Below are positions 1 to 7,642 of a DNA stretch of 64,000 bases, in pieces. Origin of the DNA: Streptomyces zaomyceticus (GTDB lineage Bacteria > Actinomycetota > Actinomycetes > Streptomycetales > Streptomycetaceae); contig NZ_BNBZ01000001.1 of assembly GCF_014656215.1 (NCBI RefSeq), forward strand, positions 620,001 to 684,000, given 5' to 3'. Position numbers and translations under genes: made by a program. The notes under the pieces are model-generated. The model was not told the DNA's origin. It worked only from the letters and a program-made list of their open reading frames with translations, and made no database searches. The first letter of the stretch is position 1, and every line of letters starts with the position of its first letter.

Positions 1-1098
1 CGGGGCGCGAAGACCCCGTCGTTCGACGTGCCGCCCGCCGTGGCGACCCCGGAGGCGGCCTTCGTCTCGAGCATCGACATCCGGCAGGACGAGGCCCCCG
101 ACACCCTGTGGGGCCCGCTCGACGTGACGGCCCCGGAGGGTGAACTCCCCCTGCCGGTACGGGATGTGGTGATCGTGCAGGCGAAGACGGGCGGGCTGCT
201 CGCCCTCGCCGTCAAGGACGGGAAGGAGCGATGGAGGGCCAAGGACATCGACGCCGACGCCGGTTTCGTCTCCGTCGCCGACCGGCTCGTCGTCGGCGTC
301 GACAAGGAGGGCGGGCTGCGCGCGTTCGTGGCCTCCACCGGCGCCCCCGTCTGGCAGACGGGCAGCGACGTCGACGACGTCCTCGCCGCCGACGACACCC
401 ATGTCTACCTGGTGACGAAGGACAACGAGCTCCGCGCCGTCAACGCCTGGACCCTCGCCACGACATGGGCCCGCCCGATGACGTCACCCCGTTCGCAGAA
501 CGGCCCCGCGAAGGCCGCGGTGGGCAGGAAGCGGCTCGTGATCCACGGCCGGGACGGCCACTGCGCCGCGCTCTACACCGAGACGGGCGAGACGGACTGG
601 GAGATCAAGGACCAGGGCACCGACGGCCAGGCCCCGACGCTCGGCGACAACAACACCGCCTACTTCGGCGGCTCCCAGCTGACGGCCCGCCGCCTCGACC
701 GCGGTGACTTCATCTGGACGGAGCGGGCGAAGAGCGAGGCGTCCCCGCACGGTTGGGGAACCCCTGTGGCGAGCGGCGACCTCGTCTTCGCGTCCAACGC
801 GTACAACGCCTACCGGTACAGCACGCAGCCGGGCATGAACTCCTCGATCTCGGACTGGTACGAGGTCCTGGACGACACCGGCCCCGGCAACGTCAACCCC
901 CCTGTCGTGCAGGGCGCGACGGTCTGGTTCCACGCCCCGGACAACAGCTACGTCCAGGTCGTCCACAAGACCACCGGCACCCGCCTCTTCCAGGCGAAGT
1001 TTCAGCGCACGGGCTCCTACCAGCTGGCGAGCGGCGGCAACCGGGTCTTCATCGCCCGGGGCGGCCGCATCGCGGCGATGCCGGTGTTCGAGAGGTAG
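1..1098 (+). CDS. PQQ-like beta-propeller repeat protein (5' truncated by window)
   Basis: The reading frame is open from base 1 to a TAG at 1096-1098, so this is the C-terminal part of a longer gene and its start lies outside the window. The protein is built from repeating blades that each end in a Gly/Asp-rich turn and a tryptophan, for example GKERWRAKD, GAPVWQTG and GETDWEIKD, which is the PQQ/BamB-type beta-propeller pattern. In Streptomyces such propellers are often the sensor half of AfsK-like Ser/Thr kinases or stand alone near type VII secretion genes; the missing N-terminus decides which. No enzyme residues are visible in the part present. It converges on the lipoprotein gene that follows, with a hairpin between them. 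Fold is fairly certain, role unknown. Confidence 0.8.
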   Translation, partial: RGAKTPSFDVPPAVATPEAAFVSSIDIRQDEAPDTLWGPLDVTAPEGELPLPVRDVVIVQAKTGGLLALAVKDGKERWRAKDIDADAGFVSVADRLVVGVDKEGGLRAFVASTGAPVWQTGSDVDDVLAADDTHVYLVTKDNELRAVNAWTLATTWARPMTSPRSQNGPAKAAVGRKRLVIHGRDGHCAALYTETGETDWEIKDQGTDGQAPTLGDNNTAYFGGSQLTARRLDRGDFIWTERAKSEASPHGWGTPVASGDLVFASNAYNAYRYSTQPGMNSSISDWYEVLDDTGPGNVNPPVVQGATVWFHAPDNSYVQVVHKTTGTRLFQAKFQRTGSYQLASGGNRVFIARGGRIAAMPVFER

Positions 1099-1122
1099 AG
1101 CCCGGCCGGTCACCCGGTGCAC

Positions 1123-1146
1123 GGCCCCGTCAGGGAGGACGGGGCC
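1123..1146. terminator. Hairpin between convergent genes
   Basis: A 9-bp perfect stem (ggccccgtc / gacggggcc) with a 6-base loop lies 25 bases after the propeller gene stop and just past the end of the convergent lipoprotein gene. There is no U-tract, as is usual in Streptomyces. It probably terminates both transcripts. Confidence 0.55.
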
Positions 1147-1174
1147 TCCTGGGGGACTGGGCGGAGGAAGGGGC

Positions 1175-1864
1175 CTACTGGGCGGACTGGACGGATGCGG
1201 GGGCCGGGACGGTCTTCGGCACCCCGGTCGCCAGCCCGTCGCCTTCGCAGCCCAGCTTCGCGGAGACCTGCCGGGCCGCCGCGTTGGCGAGGGTGATCAG
1301 CCGGGTCCGGTGCCGCAGGTCCGTCTCCGGGACGTCCGCCGGGCCCCGGACCACCGCTTCGACGACGAGGGAGCGGGCGGGGGCGTCGAGACGGCAGGAG
1401 AAGTAGAGACGACCGATCCCGGAGGAGGCGAAGGCCTCGAGCCCCGAGGCGTAGGAGGTCACCGACTTGGCGAGCGCCGGGCCCAGGTAAGGCCCCTTTC
1501 CCGCCGCGCGCACCTCGATCCTGAGGTCCTTCCGGCCGAGCTCGACGGCCCGGAGGCCGCAGTAGCGCACCGGCTGCGGCCGGTAGGAATCGGCCCAGGG
1601 CGCGGCCGCGTCGTCACGCAACCGCTCGATGGCCTTGTCCGGCTTCGACAGGTCGTCCTCGAAGTGCTCGGTACCCACGACGGCTTCGAGCGCGGCGGCG
1701 ACGGGCGCGGCCGAGGCGAAGCCCCCGCAGGCCTCGGCGGCCGTCAGGCCCTCCGGGCCCTTCGTGCCTTCCCCGTCGGCGGTGCCGCCGGAGCAGCCCG
1801 CGAGGAGAGCGGCCACCGCCACAGCGGCACCGATGCGTACGCCGCGCGCGTCACGGATGGTCAC
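1175..1864 (-). CDS. Putative lipoprotein next to mycosin
   Basis: A 229-residue secreted protein with a short basic N-terminus, a hydrophobic stretch and a lipobox ending LLAGC (Cys24), so it should be lipid-anchored outside the membrane. The mature part has four further cysteines, which could pair. I do not recognise a catalytic domain. It starts with GTG 14 bases after the stop of the mycosin gene on the same strand, so the two are likely co-transcribed and it may assist type VII secretion or the cell surface. The lipoprotein call is firm; the role is inferred only from neighbours. Confidence 0.75.
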   Translation of the reverse strand: MTIRDARGVRIGAAVAVAALLAGCSGGTADGEGTKGPEGLTAAEACGGFASAAPVAAALEAVVGTEHFEDDLSKPDKAIERLRDDAAAPWADSYRPQPVRYCGLRAVELGRKDLRIEVRAAGKGPYLGPALAKSVTSYASGLEAFASSGIGRLYFSCRLDAPARSLVVEAVVRGPADVPETDLRHRTRLITLANAAARQVSAKLGCEGDGLATGVPKTVPAPASVQSAQ

Positions 1865-1878
1865 CGGAATCGTCGCCC

Positions 1879-3120
1879 TCAGCCCCGTCGCGAACGGAGT
1901 ACGGGGACGGCGACGGCCCCGGCGATCAGCACCGCCGCGCCGATGCCGATCCCGATCCAGAGGCCGGTGTTGCCGCCCTCCTCCGCGGCCGCGACGGCCG
2001 GGGCGGAGGCCGCGGGGGACTCCACGGGGGCCGGGTCGGCGGTCGCGTTGCCGGTGGCCCCGGCCTCGGGGGCCTTGGTCTCCGGGGCCTTCAGGTCGTC
2101 GATGGGCCGGACGTCGGCCGGGCCCGGGTCGCCGGGCGTCTTCAGCGTACGGAGCGGCCGGATGGCGCCGTAACCGACGAAGTCACTGCGCTTCTCGCCC
2201 CCGGTCGGGGCGGCGACGGTGTTGAGCATGACCTTGAGGACCTGGTTGTTGGTCCAGTCGGGATGCTTCGACCAGAGGAGCGCGGCGGCGGCGGAGGCGA
2301 GGGCGGTGGCGTCACTGGTACCGGTGGACTCGCAGATCCCGGTACCGCCGCCGCAGGCGGAGACCGTGTCCTTGCCGGGTGCGACGATGTCGACCTGGTC
2401 GCCGTGCTGGGACATGGGGATGCGCTTCATGCTCTTGTCGACGGCACCGACGCCGACGACGCCGGGGGTCGCCCCCGGGTACATCAGGTCGTTGCCCTTC
2501 TCGGCGTCGTTGCCGACACCGGCGAAGACCAGTGCGCCCTTGTCCAGGGCGTACTTCACCGCTTCCGTGAGCTGCTGCGAGCCGGTCGGCGACGCCTGCG
2601 AAATGTTGATCACCTTCGCCCCGGAGTCGGCGGCGTAGCGAATCGCCTGGGGCATGACCTTGTTGAACTCTTCGTCGGCCGCCGCCTGACTCTTGTCGCC
2701 CCCGGTCCCGCCCGGCACACGGACCGGAAGGATCTTGGCTCCGGGAGCCAGCCCGAAGGCGCCGTTGCCACCGTCGCGGGCCCCGGTGCCGGCGATGAGC
2801 CCGGCCATACCCGTGCCGTGCCCGGAGTAGTCGGTGAACTGGTCACCCGGCTTGTCCGGAGCGAAGTCCTTGCCCGCGAGAACCTGGCCTCGCAGATCGG
2901 GATTGTCTCTCTCCACACCGGTGTCGAGAACAGCGACAGTGACACCCTTGCCCGTGCTGAGCTGCCAGATCTCCTCGGCGCCCATGGCATCCAGGTGCCA
3001 CTGCCGGGCGCGGATACCCTCCGCGTGGGCGGGTGCGGAAGCGATGCCCACCAGCAGCATCCCCAAGGCGGCCGAGGCGGTGACTCGGGCACGGCTCCGA
3101 CGAATACTGCTGGTACGCAT
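1879..3120 (-). CDS. mycP: Type VII secretion-associated serine protease (mycosin)
   Basis: A 413-residue subtilisin-family (S8) protease of the mycosin type. The signal peptide ends near AHA (residue 33), and the catalytic triad is visible: Asp66 in AVLDTG, His101 in SGHGTGMAG and Ser269 in ESTGTSDA, with Asn204 as the likely oxyanion residue. A Pro/Ala-rich linker follows, then a C-terminal membrane helix (about residues 386-409) and a basic RSRRG tail, so the protease domain faces outside while anchored in the membrane. In mycobacteria mycosins stabilise the ESX membrane complex and cleave substrates. The WXG100-type genes directly upstream support that role. EccB/C/D/E genes are not in the window, so the rest of the system lies beyond the left edge or is elsewhere. 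Confidence 0.92.
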   Translation of the reverse strand: MRTSSIRRSRARVTASAALGMLLVGIASAPAHAEGIRARQWHLDAMGAEEIWQLSTGKGVTVAVLDTGVERDNPDLRGQVLAGKDFAPDKPGDQFTDYSGHGTGMAGLIAGTGARDGGNGAFGLAPGAKILPVRVPGGTGGDKSQAAADEEFNKVMPQAIRYAADSGAKVINISQASPTGSQQLTEAVKYALDKGALVFAGVGNDAEKGNDLMYPGATPGVVGVGAVDKSMKRIPMSQHGDQVDIVAPGKDTVSACGGGTGICESTGTSDATALASAAAALLWSKHPDWTNNQVLKVMLNTVAAPTGGEKRSDFVGYGAIRPLRTLKTPGDPGPADVRPIDDLKAPETKAPEAGATGNATADPAPVESPAASAPAVAAAEEGGNTGLWIGIGIGAAVLIAGAVAVPVLRSRRG

Positions 3121-3137
3121 CTGCTTCCTCGCGCTGA

Positions 3138-4670
3138 TCAGTCGATGACGGGCGGCGCCACGCGGCGCCCCTGCTGCCAGGTCTCCTCGTCCTCGACAAG
3201 GTAGTCGGGACGCTCTCCGTTCGTCTCCTCGCGCCGGTCGCCGGCCTGCGTGGAGCCTCCGCGCACGAGGCCGGAGCCACCGGGCGTGAAGGGGCGTGCA
3301 CCGGTACCGGTGGTCCCGGCGCGCTGCGCCTTGCCGCCGACGACTCCGCCGGCCTCACCGGCGAGACGGCGCCCGCCGCTGATGCCGTTCTGGCCGGCGC
3401 CCATGCCGCCGCCCATCGGGCCGCCCATGCCGCCGCCCATGCCGCCGCCCATGCCGCGGCCCATGCCCGTGGCATTGCGGCCGCCCTGCTCCGTGCCGAT
3501 GACGGTGCTGCGCGGGAGACCGGTCTGGGGGCGTCCCGCGTTGGGTACCGCCTTGCCGCCGCTGATGCCCTCGCGGGTGCCGCCCAGCGGGCCCGGGCCC
3601 GTCGGAAGGCCGCGCGGGCCGGTGGTCATCGGGTTCCGTGTGCCACCGGTGACGGGGCCGGTGGGAGGCAGCGATCCCGGGCCGGTCTTGCCGGGAAGCG
3701 GAGGCATGCCGGTCGTGGTCACGAACGGGGGCGTGACACCGTCCGGCTTGTTGATCGGCGGCGGACCCCCGGGGGTCGGCGTCGTCGGTCCGGGCGTGGT
3801 GGTGGTCGGCGGCAGCGTGTCCACGCTGTCGATGCCGAGGTCCACGGGGACGTCGGGCCGGACCTCGGGACGGACCGGATTCGTCGGGCGGCTCGGGTCG
3901 TTCGGGGGCTGGACGATGTTCGTGTCCGGCGTGGTCCGGGTGTCCTGCGGCTGCGGACGCGTGGTGTTCGTCTGCGGCGTTCCGGTGTCGGTACCCGTGG
4001 AGCGGTCGCCCTGCGGCGTGGATCCGATGTAGCGCTCCCCGCTACCGATGTTGCCTCCGTCCGAGGGAACGAACGCCCCCGGCGGCGGCGGGAACGTGGG
4101 CGGCACCTCGTTGTTCATCCGGTGGCTCGACCACTGGTACGTCGACGAGAGGCGGCGCATCTCCGCTGCCGCCGCCTGCCGGTTCGCCTCTTCCTTGGCC
4201 TGGATGGCCGCGGCGTCCTCGGAGTCGGCCATGGAGCTCTTGGCCTTGCCCGCGATCGTCTGCGAGTCCGGGTCGTTGTGGTACTTCCGCGCGGCGGCCA
4301 GGTTCTCCTTGGCCTGCTCGTGCGAGGTGTACCGGGGCATGGCGCTCTGCGCCGAGGCGATGGCGTTGGAGTTGTCCTCCATCGGCACCGCGCCCTTCTT
4401 GCTGTAAGTGGCGAGCGCCGACGTCGAGTTGGCCACGTTGGTGGCCCATTCGACGAAGGCCTTCTCGGCCTCGCCCTCCCAGTCCATGCCCTTCATGCGG
4501 ACGCGCAGATCCTCGGCGATCTTCTCCATCTGCATCCCGATGGTCTTCAACCGCTGTGCCGCGTCCCCGACGTAGAAGCTGCTCGCCTCGTCCAGCCACG
4601 CCAGCATCTGCTGGTGGGACATGCCGCTGAAGTCGGTTCCGCCGCCTCCGCCGCCCTCTGCAGGCCTCAT
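3138..4670 (-). CDS. WXG100-type N-terminus with long Pro/Gly-rich tail; type VII substrate candidate
   Basis: A 510-residue protein. Residues about 15-190 are helical and contain a WxG turn (Trp64-Glu-Gly66) between two helices, as in WXG100/PPE-type proteins secreted by type VII systems. Residues about 195-480 are low-complexity Pro/Thr then Gly/Met-rich, including a run of GMGGG repeats. The C-terminus carries EDEETW followed by VPPVID-like residues (APPVID here), an ending I recall from other actinobacterial proteins of this architecture. It lies 17 bases upstream of the mycosin gene and 44 bases downstream of the small helical protein, all on one strand, so an operon is likely. It could be an exported effector, a surface protein or a chaperone-like partner. 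No toxin domain is visible. Confidence 0.75.
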   Translation of the reverse strand: MRPAEGGGGGGTDFSGMSHQQMLAWLDEASSFYVGDAAQRLKTIGMQMEKIAEDLRVRMKGMDWEGEAEKAFVEWATNVANSTSALATYSKKGAVPMEDNSNAIASAQSAMPRYTSHEQAKENLAAARKYHNDPDSQTIAGKAKSSMADSEDAAAIQAKEEANRQAAAAEMRRLSSTYQWSSHRMNNEVPPTFPPPPGAFVPSDGGNIGSGERYIGSTPQGDRSTGTDTGTPQTNTTRPQPQDTRTTPDTNIVQPPNDPSRPTNPVRPEVRPDVPVDLGIDSVDTLPPTTTTPGPTTPTPGGPPPINKPDGVTPPFVTTTGMPPLPGKTGPGSLPPTGPVTGGTRNPMTTGPRGLPTGPGPLGGTREGISGGKAVPNAGRPQTGLPRSTVIGTEQGGRNATGMGRGMGGGMGGGMGGPMGGGMGAGQNGISGGRRLAGEAGGVVGGKAQRAGTTGTGARPFTPGGSGLVRGGSTQAGDRREETNGERPDYLVEDEETWQQGRRVAPPVID

Positions 4671-4714
4671 CTGTCGCCTCTTCCCCGTGTCCCTGAAATT
4701 CCGTCGGCGGCTGC

Positions 4715-5173
4715 CTACTTGAAGGAGCCGTCGCCTTCGGTGCCCTCGCTGCCTTCGCTGGCAGGTGCGCCCTTGCCGGCCTCGATCTCCGCCTGGCGCT
4801 TCGCGTCCTTCGTCCGCTGGTGGATCTCGATCATCCTGCGCTTGACGTCGTCGTCCATCTCCTCGATGCCGTTCTTGGAGGCGACGATCGCGATGCCGAG
4901 GCCCTCCAGGCAGTCGCTGAGGAGGACGGAGAGGTCCACGAGGCGGCCGAGGACCGCGTCGTAGGCGGTGTACACGCCCTGGGCCTCGGCCCAGGCGGCG
5001 CCGCCGCCGCCGAACTTGTCGCGCGTGACCGTTTCCGTCTTGATCTTGTCGGCGCTCGCCTCGGAGCCGCTCAGCTGATCGATCAGGCCCTGGACGTCCT
5101 TGCGGAACGTCTCCATGGAATCCGCGCTGTACCGCAGGGCCTGCGCCGACATGCCCATGCCCACGATCGCCAT
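4715..5173 (-). CDS. Small helical protein, WXG100-like partner
   Basis: I place the start at the ATG of MAIVGMGMS (5171-5173) because GGGGGAGGGG sits 6-15 bases upstream; a longer frame exists but lacks a ribosome site. The 152-residue product is almost entirely alpha-helical with a glycine-rich turn (GGGGAAW) near residue 60 and a charged, disordered C-terminus. It resembles WXG100/ESX-like helical hairpins in size and layout but the exact WxG signature is not present. Being first in the operon with the WXG100-tailed protein and mycosin, it may be that protein's secretion partner. Function is inferred from context only. Confidence 0.7.
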   Translation of the reverse strand: MAIVGMGMSAQALRYSADSMETFRKDVQGLIDQLSGSEASADKIKTETVTRDKFGGGGAAWAEAQGVYTAYDAVLGRLVDLSVLLSDCLEGLGIAIVASKNGIEEMDDDVKRRMIEIHQRTKDAKRQAEIEAGKGAPASEGSEGTEGDGSFK

Positions 5174-5311
5174 ACCCGTACCCCTCCCCCGTGAACCACC
5201 TGCTGTGACGTCCGCGTCCATGACGTCTACTACCGAGTCTAGAAGTTCACTGTAGCCAGGAACGACGACAGTGCGCACCTCCGGGTTGCACAAGCAACGG
5301 ACATCACATGG

Positions 5312-7642
5312 TTACGAATTGGGCACGGCGACGGCCGCCTGGGGGCGGATCGGGAGGCGGTTGACCGGCCGTCCGGTCGCCGCGCGCACCGCTGAGGCCA
5401 CTGCGGCGGGTGAGGTGACGACCGGGATCGCGCTGGCGGCCTTGGCGCCGAAGGGTGCGACGACGTCGCGCTCCTCGACCAGTTTCACGATGCGAATGTC
5501 CGGGGCATCCAGGGATGTCGGGAGTGCGTAGCCGGTGAAGTCGGGGTGCCGGACCAGGCCGCGGGCGGTGCGGAGGTTCTCCGTGAGGGCCGCGCCGACG
5601 CCCTGGGTGACGCCCGCCTCGATGCGGGTGGCGAGCTGGGCGGGGTTGAGGATGCGGCCGACGTCCTGGGCGACGGCCATCTCCACGACGCGTACGGCAC
5701 CGAGTTCGATGTCCACGTCGACCACCGCGCGGATCGCGCAGAACGCGAGGCCGACGAACGCGTCGCCCTGGCCCGCCTCGTCGAGCGGCTCGGTGGGGTG
5801 GGGGCGGCACTGGGCGGTGGCCCAGAGTTCCTTGCCGTCCATCGCCTCGGTGACCGTCGTCGAGAGGACACCGTCGTACGAGGTGATCTTGCCGTCGGTG
5901 ATCTGGAGGAGCTCCGTCGACATGCCGAACTGGTGGGCCAGCGGCTGGAGGAGCTGGGTGCGGACCATCTTCGCGGCCCGTTCCACCGCTCCGCCGGACA
6001 CCCAGGTGTGGCGGCCGTGGGCCGCGGGACCCGCCGGCGGCTGGTCGGTGTCGACCGGAGCCACGTGGACCTCGTCGATGCCGAGGGTGTCCTGCACGAT
6101 CTGCCGGGCGAGCGTCGAGAAGCCCGAACCGGTGTCCACGGCCGAGCAGATGACCGTGGCGATCCCGTCCTGGACCCGGACGGTGGCCGTGGAGACCTCG
6201 TCGGTGCCCTCGGCGCCGAGCATGTGCACCATGCCGAGCGCGTAGCCCACGCCCCTGCGCACCGCGCCGGGTTCGCCCGCGCCCTCGGGGCCGCCGGGCA
6301 GCAGCCACTCGCCCTCGGGGGTGTCCTTGGGCAGCGGGGGGAGCGGGAAGTCCCGTACAGCAGCGAGGAGTTCGGCCACCGGGGCCGGGCAGGTGACCGT
6401 CTGGCCGGTGGGCAGGATGTCGCCCGTCGCCATGACGTTCCGCATGCGCAGCTCGGCCGGGTCGACGCCGAGCTTCGCCGCCAGTTTGTCCATCTGCGCC
6501 TCGTAGGCCGCGCACACCTGCATCGCGCCCTCGCCCCGCACATGGCCGGACGGCGGGTTGTTCGTGCGGACCGCCCAGCCCTCGACGAAGGCGTGCGGGA
6601 CGACGTACGGGCCGCAGGCGAAGGCCACGGCGGCCGCGAGGGACTCGGACGAGGAGTCGGCGTAGGCGCCCGCGTCGAGGAGGATCTGCGCCTCCACCTT
6701 CACCAGGTGCCCTTCGGCGTCCGCGTGGTGCCGGTAGCGCAGCAGGGTGGGGTGTCGGTGGGCGTGGCCGAGGAAGGATTCCTCGCGCGTAGCGGTGAGC
6801 TTGACCGGGCAGCCGGTGCGCAGCGCGAGGAGGCCCAGCGGGATCTGGAAGCCCGGGTCCTCGCGGTCGCCGGTGGCGCCGGGGACACCGGTGACGACCA
6901 GCTTGACCTGCTCGGGCGGCAGTCCGAAGCAGGCGGCGGCCAGGTCGCGGTCGGTGTGCGGGTCGGTGGAGGCCGTGTACAGCTCGACGCCGCCGTCGGG
7001 CCGGGGCACGGCGAGGCCGGCCTCGGCGCCGATGGGTGCCGGGTCCTGGCGTCCGATCCGGTACAGCCCCTCGACGACGACCTCGCCGGTGGCGTCCGGG
7101 TCGCCGAAGCGGAGCGGAATGTGCCGGATCAGGTTGCCGTCGGGGTGCAGCGCCTCGGCCTCGAACGCCTTCTCCGGGTCGGTGACCGGGTCGAGGAGCT
7201 CGTACTCGACGCTGATCGCGGCGGCGGCGAGCCGGGCCGTGTCGGGGTGGTCGGCGGCGACGGCGGCGATCGCCTCGCCGTGGTGCCGGACCAGGTCGGC
7301 GGCGAAGACCGGCCGGTCGGCGACCCGCCGGCCGTAGGTCGCCGCGCCGGGCACGTCGGCGGCCGTCACCACGGCCCGTACGCCCGGCATGGCGGTCGCG
7401 GCGCCGGTGTCGACGGAGACGATGCGGGCGTGCGGGTGCGGGGAGCGCAGGATCGCGGCCCAGAGCAGACCCTCGGCCCACAGGTCGGAGGCGTAGGGGA
7501 AGGTGCCCTCGGTCTTCGCCCGCGACTCGGCCTGCGGGAGGGAGGCGCCGAGGCCGTGCGCGGGCTGCTCCTGGCCCGGGGGCGGGCCGGGGTTGTCCAG
7601 GACCGGGGCCGTGGGAACGGCGGTGGTCGCGTCGCTGCTCAC
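5312..7642 (-). CDS. Molybdopterin-binding subunit of a xanthine dehydrogenase-family enzyme, with altered active site
   Basis: The GTG start at 7640-7642 overlaps the upstream stop by 4 bases (GTGA), giving 776 residues, the usual size for this subunit. Both family halves are present: an a/b hammerhead domain (about 45-155) and the large Mo-cofactor domain (about 165-760). Odd points: the Mo-site motifs are changed. The usual GGGFG-K loop reads GATGDRED (255-262), the RGFGxPQ motif reads RGEGAMQ (369-375), the GQG motif reads GSG (505-507) and GAKGVGE, which holds the catalytic glutamate, reads GAKAASA (732-738). In known enzymes that glutamate is needed to hydroxylate purines, so xanthine oxidation should not be assumed. 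It forms an operon with the FeS and FAD subunits. Family is sure; substrate is unknown. Confidence 0.88.
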   Translation of the reverse strand: MSSDATTAVPTAPVLDNPGPPPGQEQPAHGLGASLPQAESRAKTEGTFPYASDLWAEGLLWAAILRSPHPHARIVSVDTGAATAMPGVRAVVTAADVPGAATYGRRVADRPVFAADLVRHHGEAIAAVAADHPDTARLAAAAISVEYELLDPVTDPEKAFEAEALHPDGNLIRHIPLRFGDPDATGEVVVEGLYRIGRQDPAPIGAEAGLAVPRPDGGVELYTASTDPHTDRDLAAACFGLPPEQVKLVVTGVPGATGDREDPGFQIPLGLLALRTGCPVKLTATREESFLGHAHRHPTLLRYRHHADAEGHLVKVEAQILLDAGAYADSSSESLAAAVAFACGPYVVPHAFVEGWAVRTNNPPSGHVRGEGAMQVCAAYEAQMDKLAAKLGVDPAELRMRNVMATGDILPTGQTVTCPAPVAELLAAVRDFPLPPLPKDTPEGEWLLPGGPEGAGEPGAVRRGVGYALGMVHMLGAEGTDEVSTATVRVQDGIATVICSAVDTGSGFSTLARQIVQDTLGIDEVHVAPVDTDQPPAGPAAHGRHTWVSGGAVERAAKMVRTQLLQPLAHQFGMSTELLQITDGKITSYDGVLSTTVTEAMDGKELWATAQCRPHPTEPLDEAGQGDAFVGLAFCAIRAVVDVDIELGAVRVVEMAVAQDVGRILNPAQLATRIEAGVTQGVGAALTENLRTARGLVRHPDFTGYALPTSLDAPDIRIVKLVEERDVVAPFGAKAASAIPVVTSPAAVASAVRAATGRPVNRLPIRPQAAVAVPNS

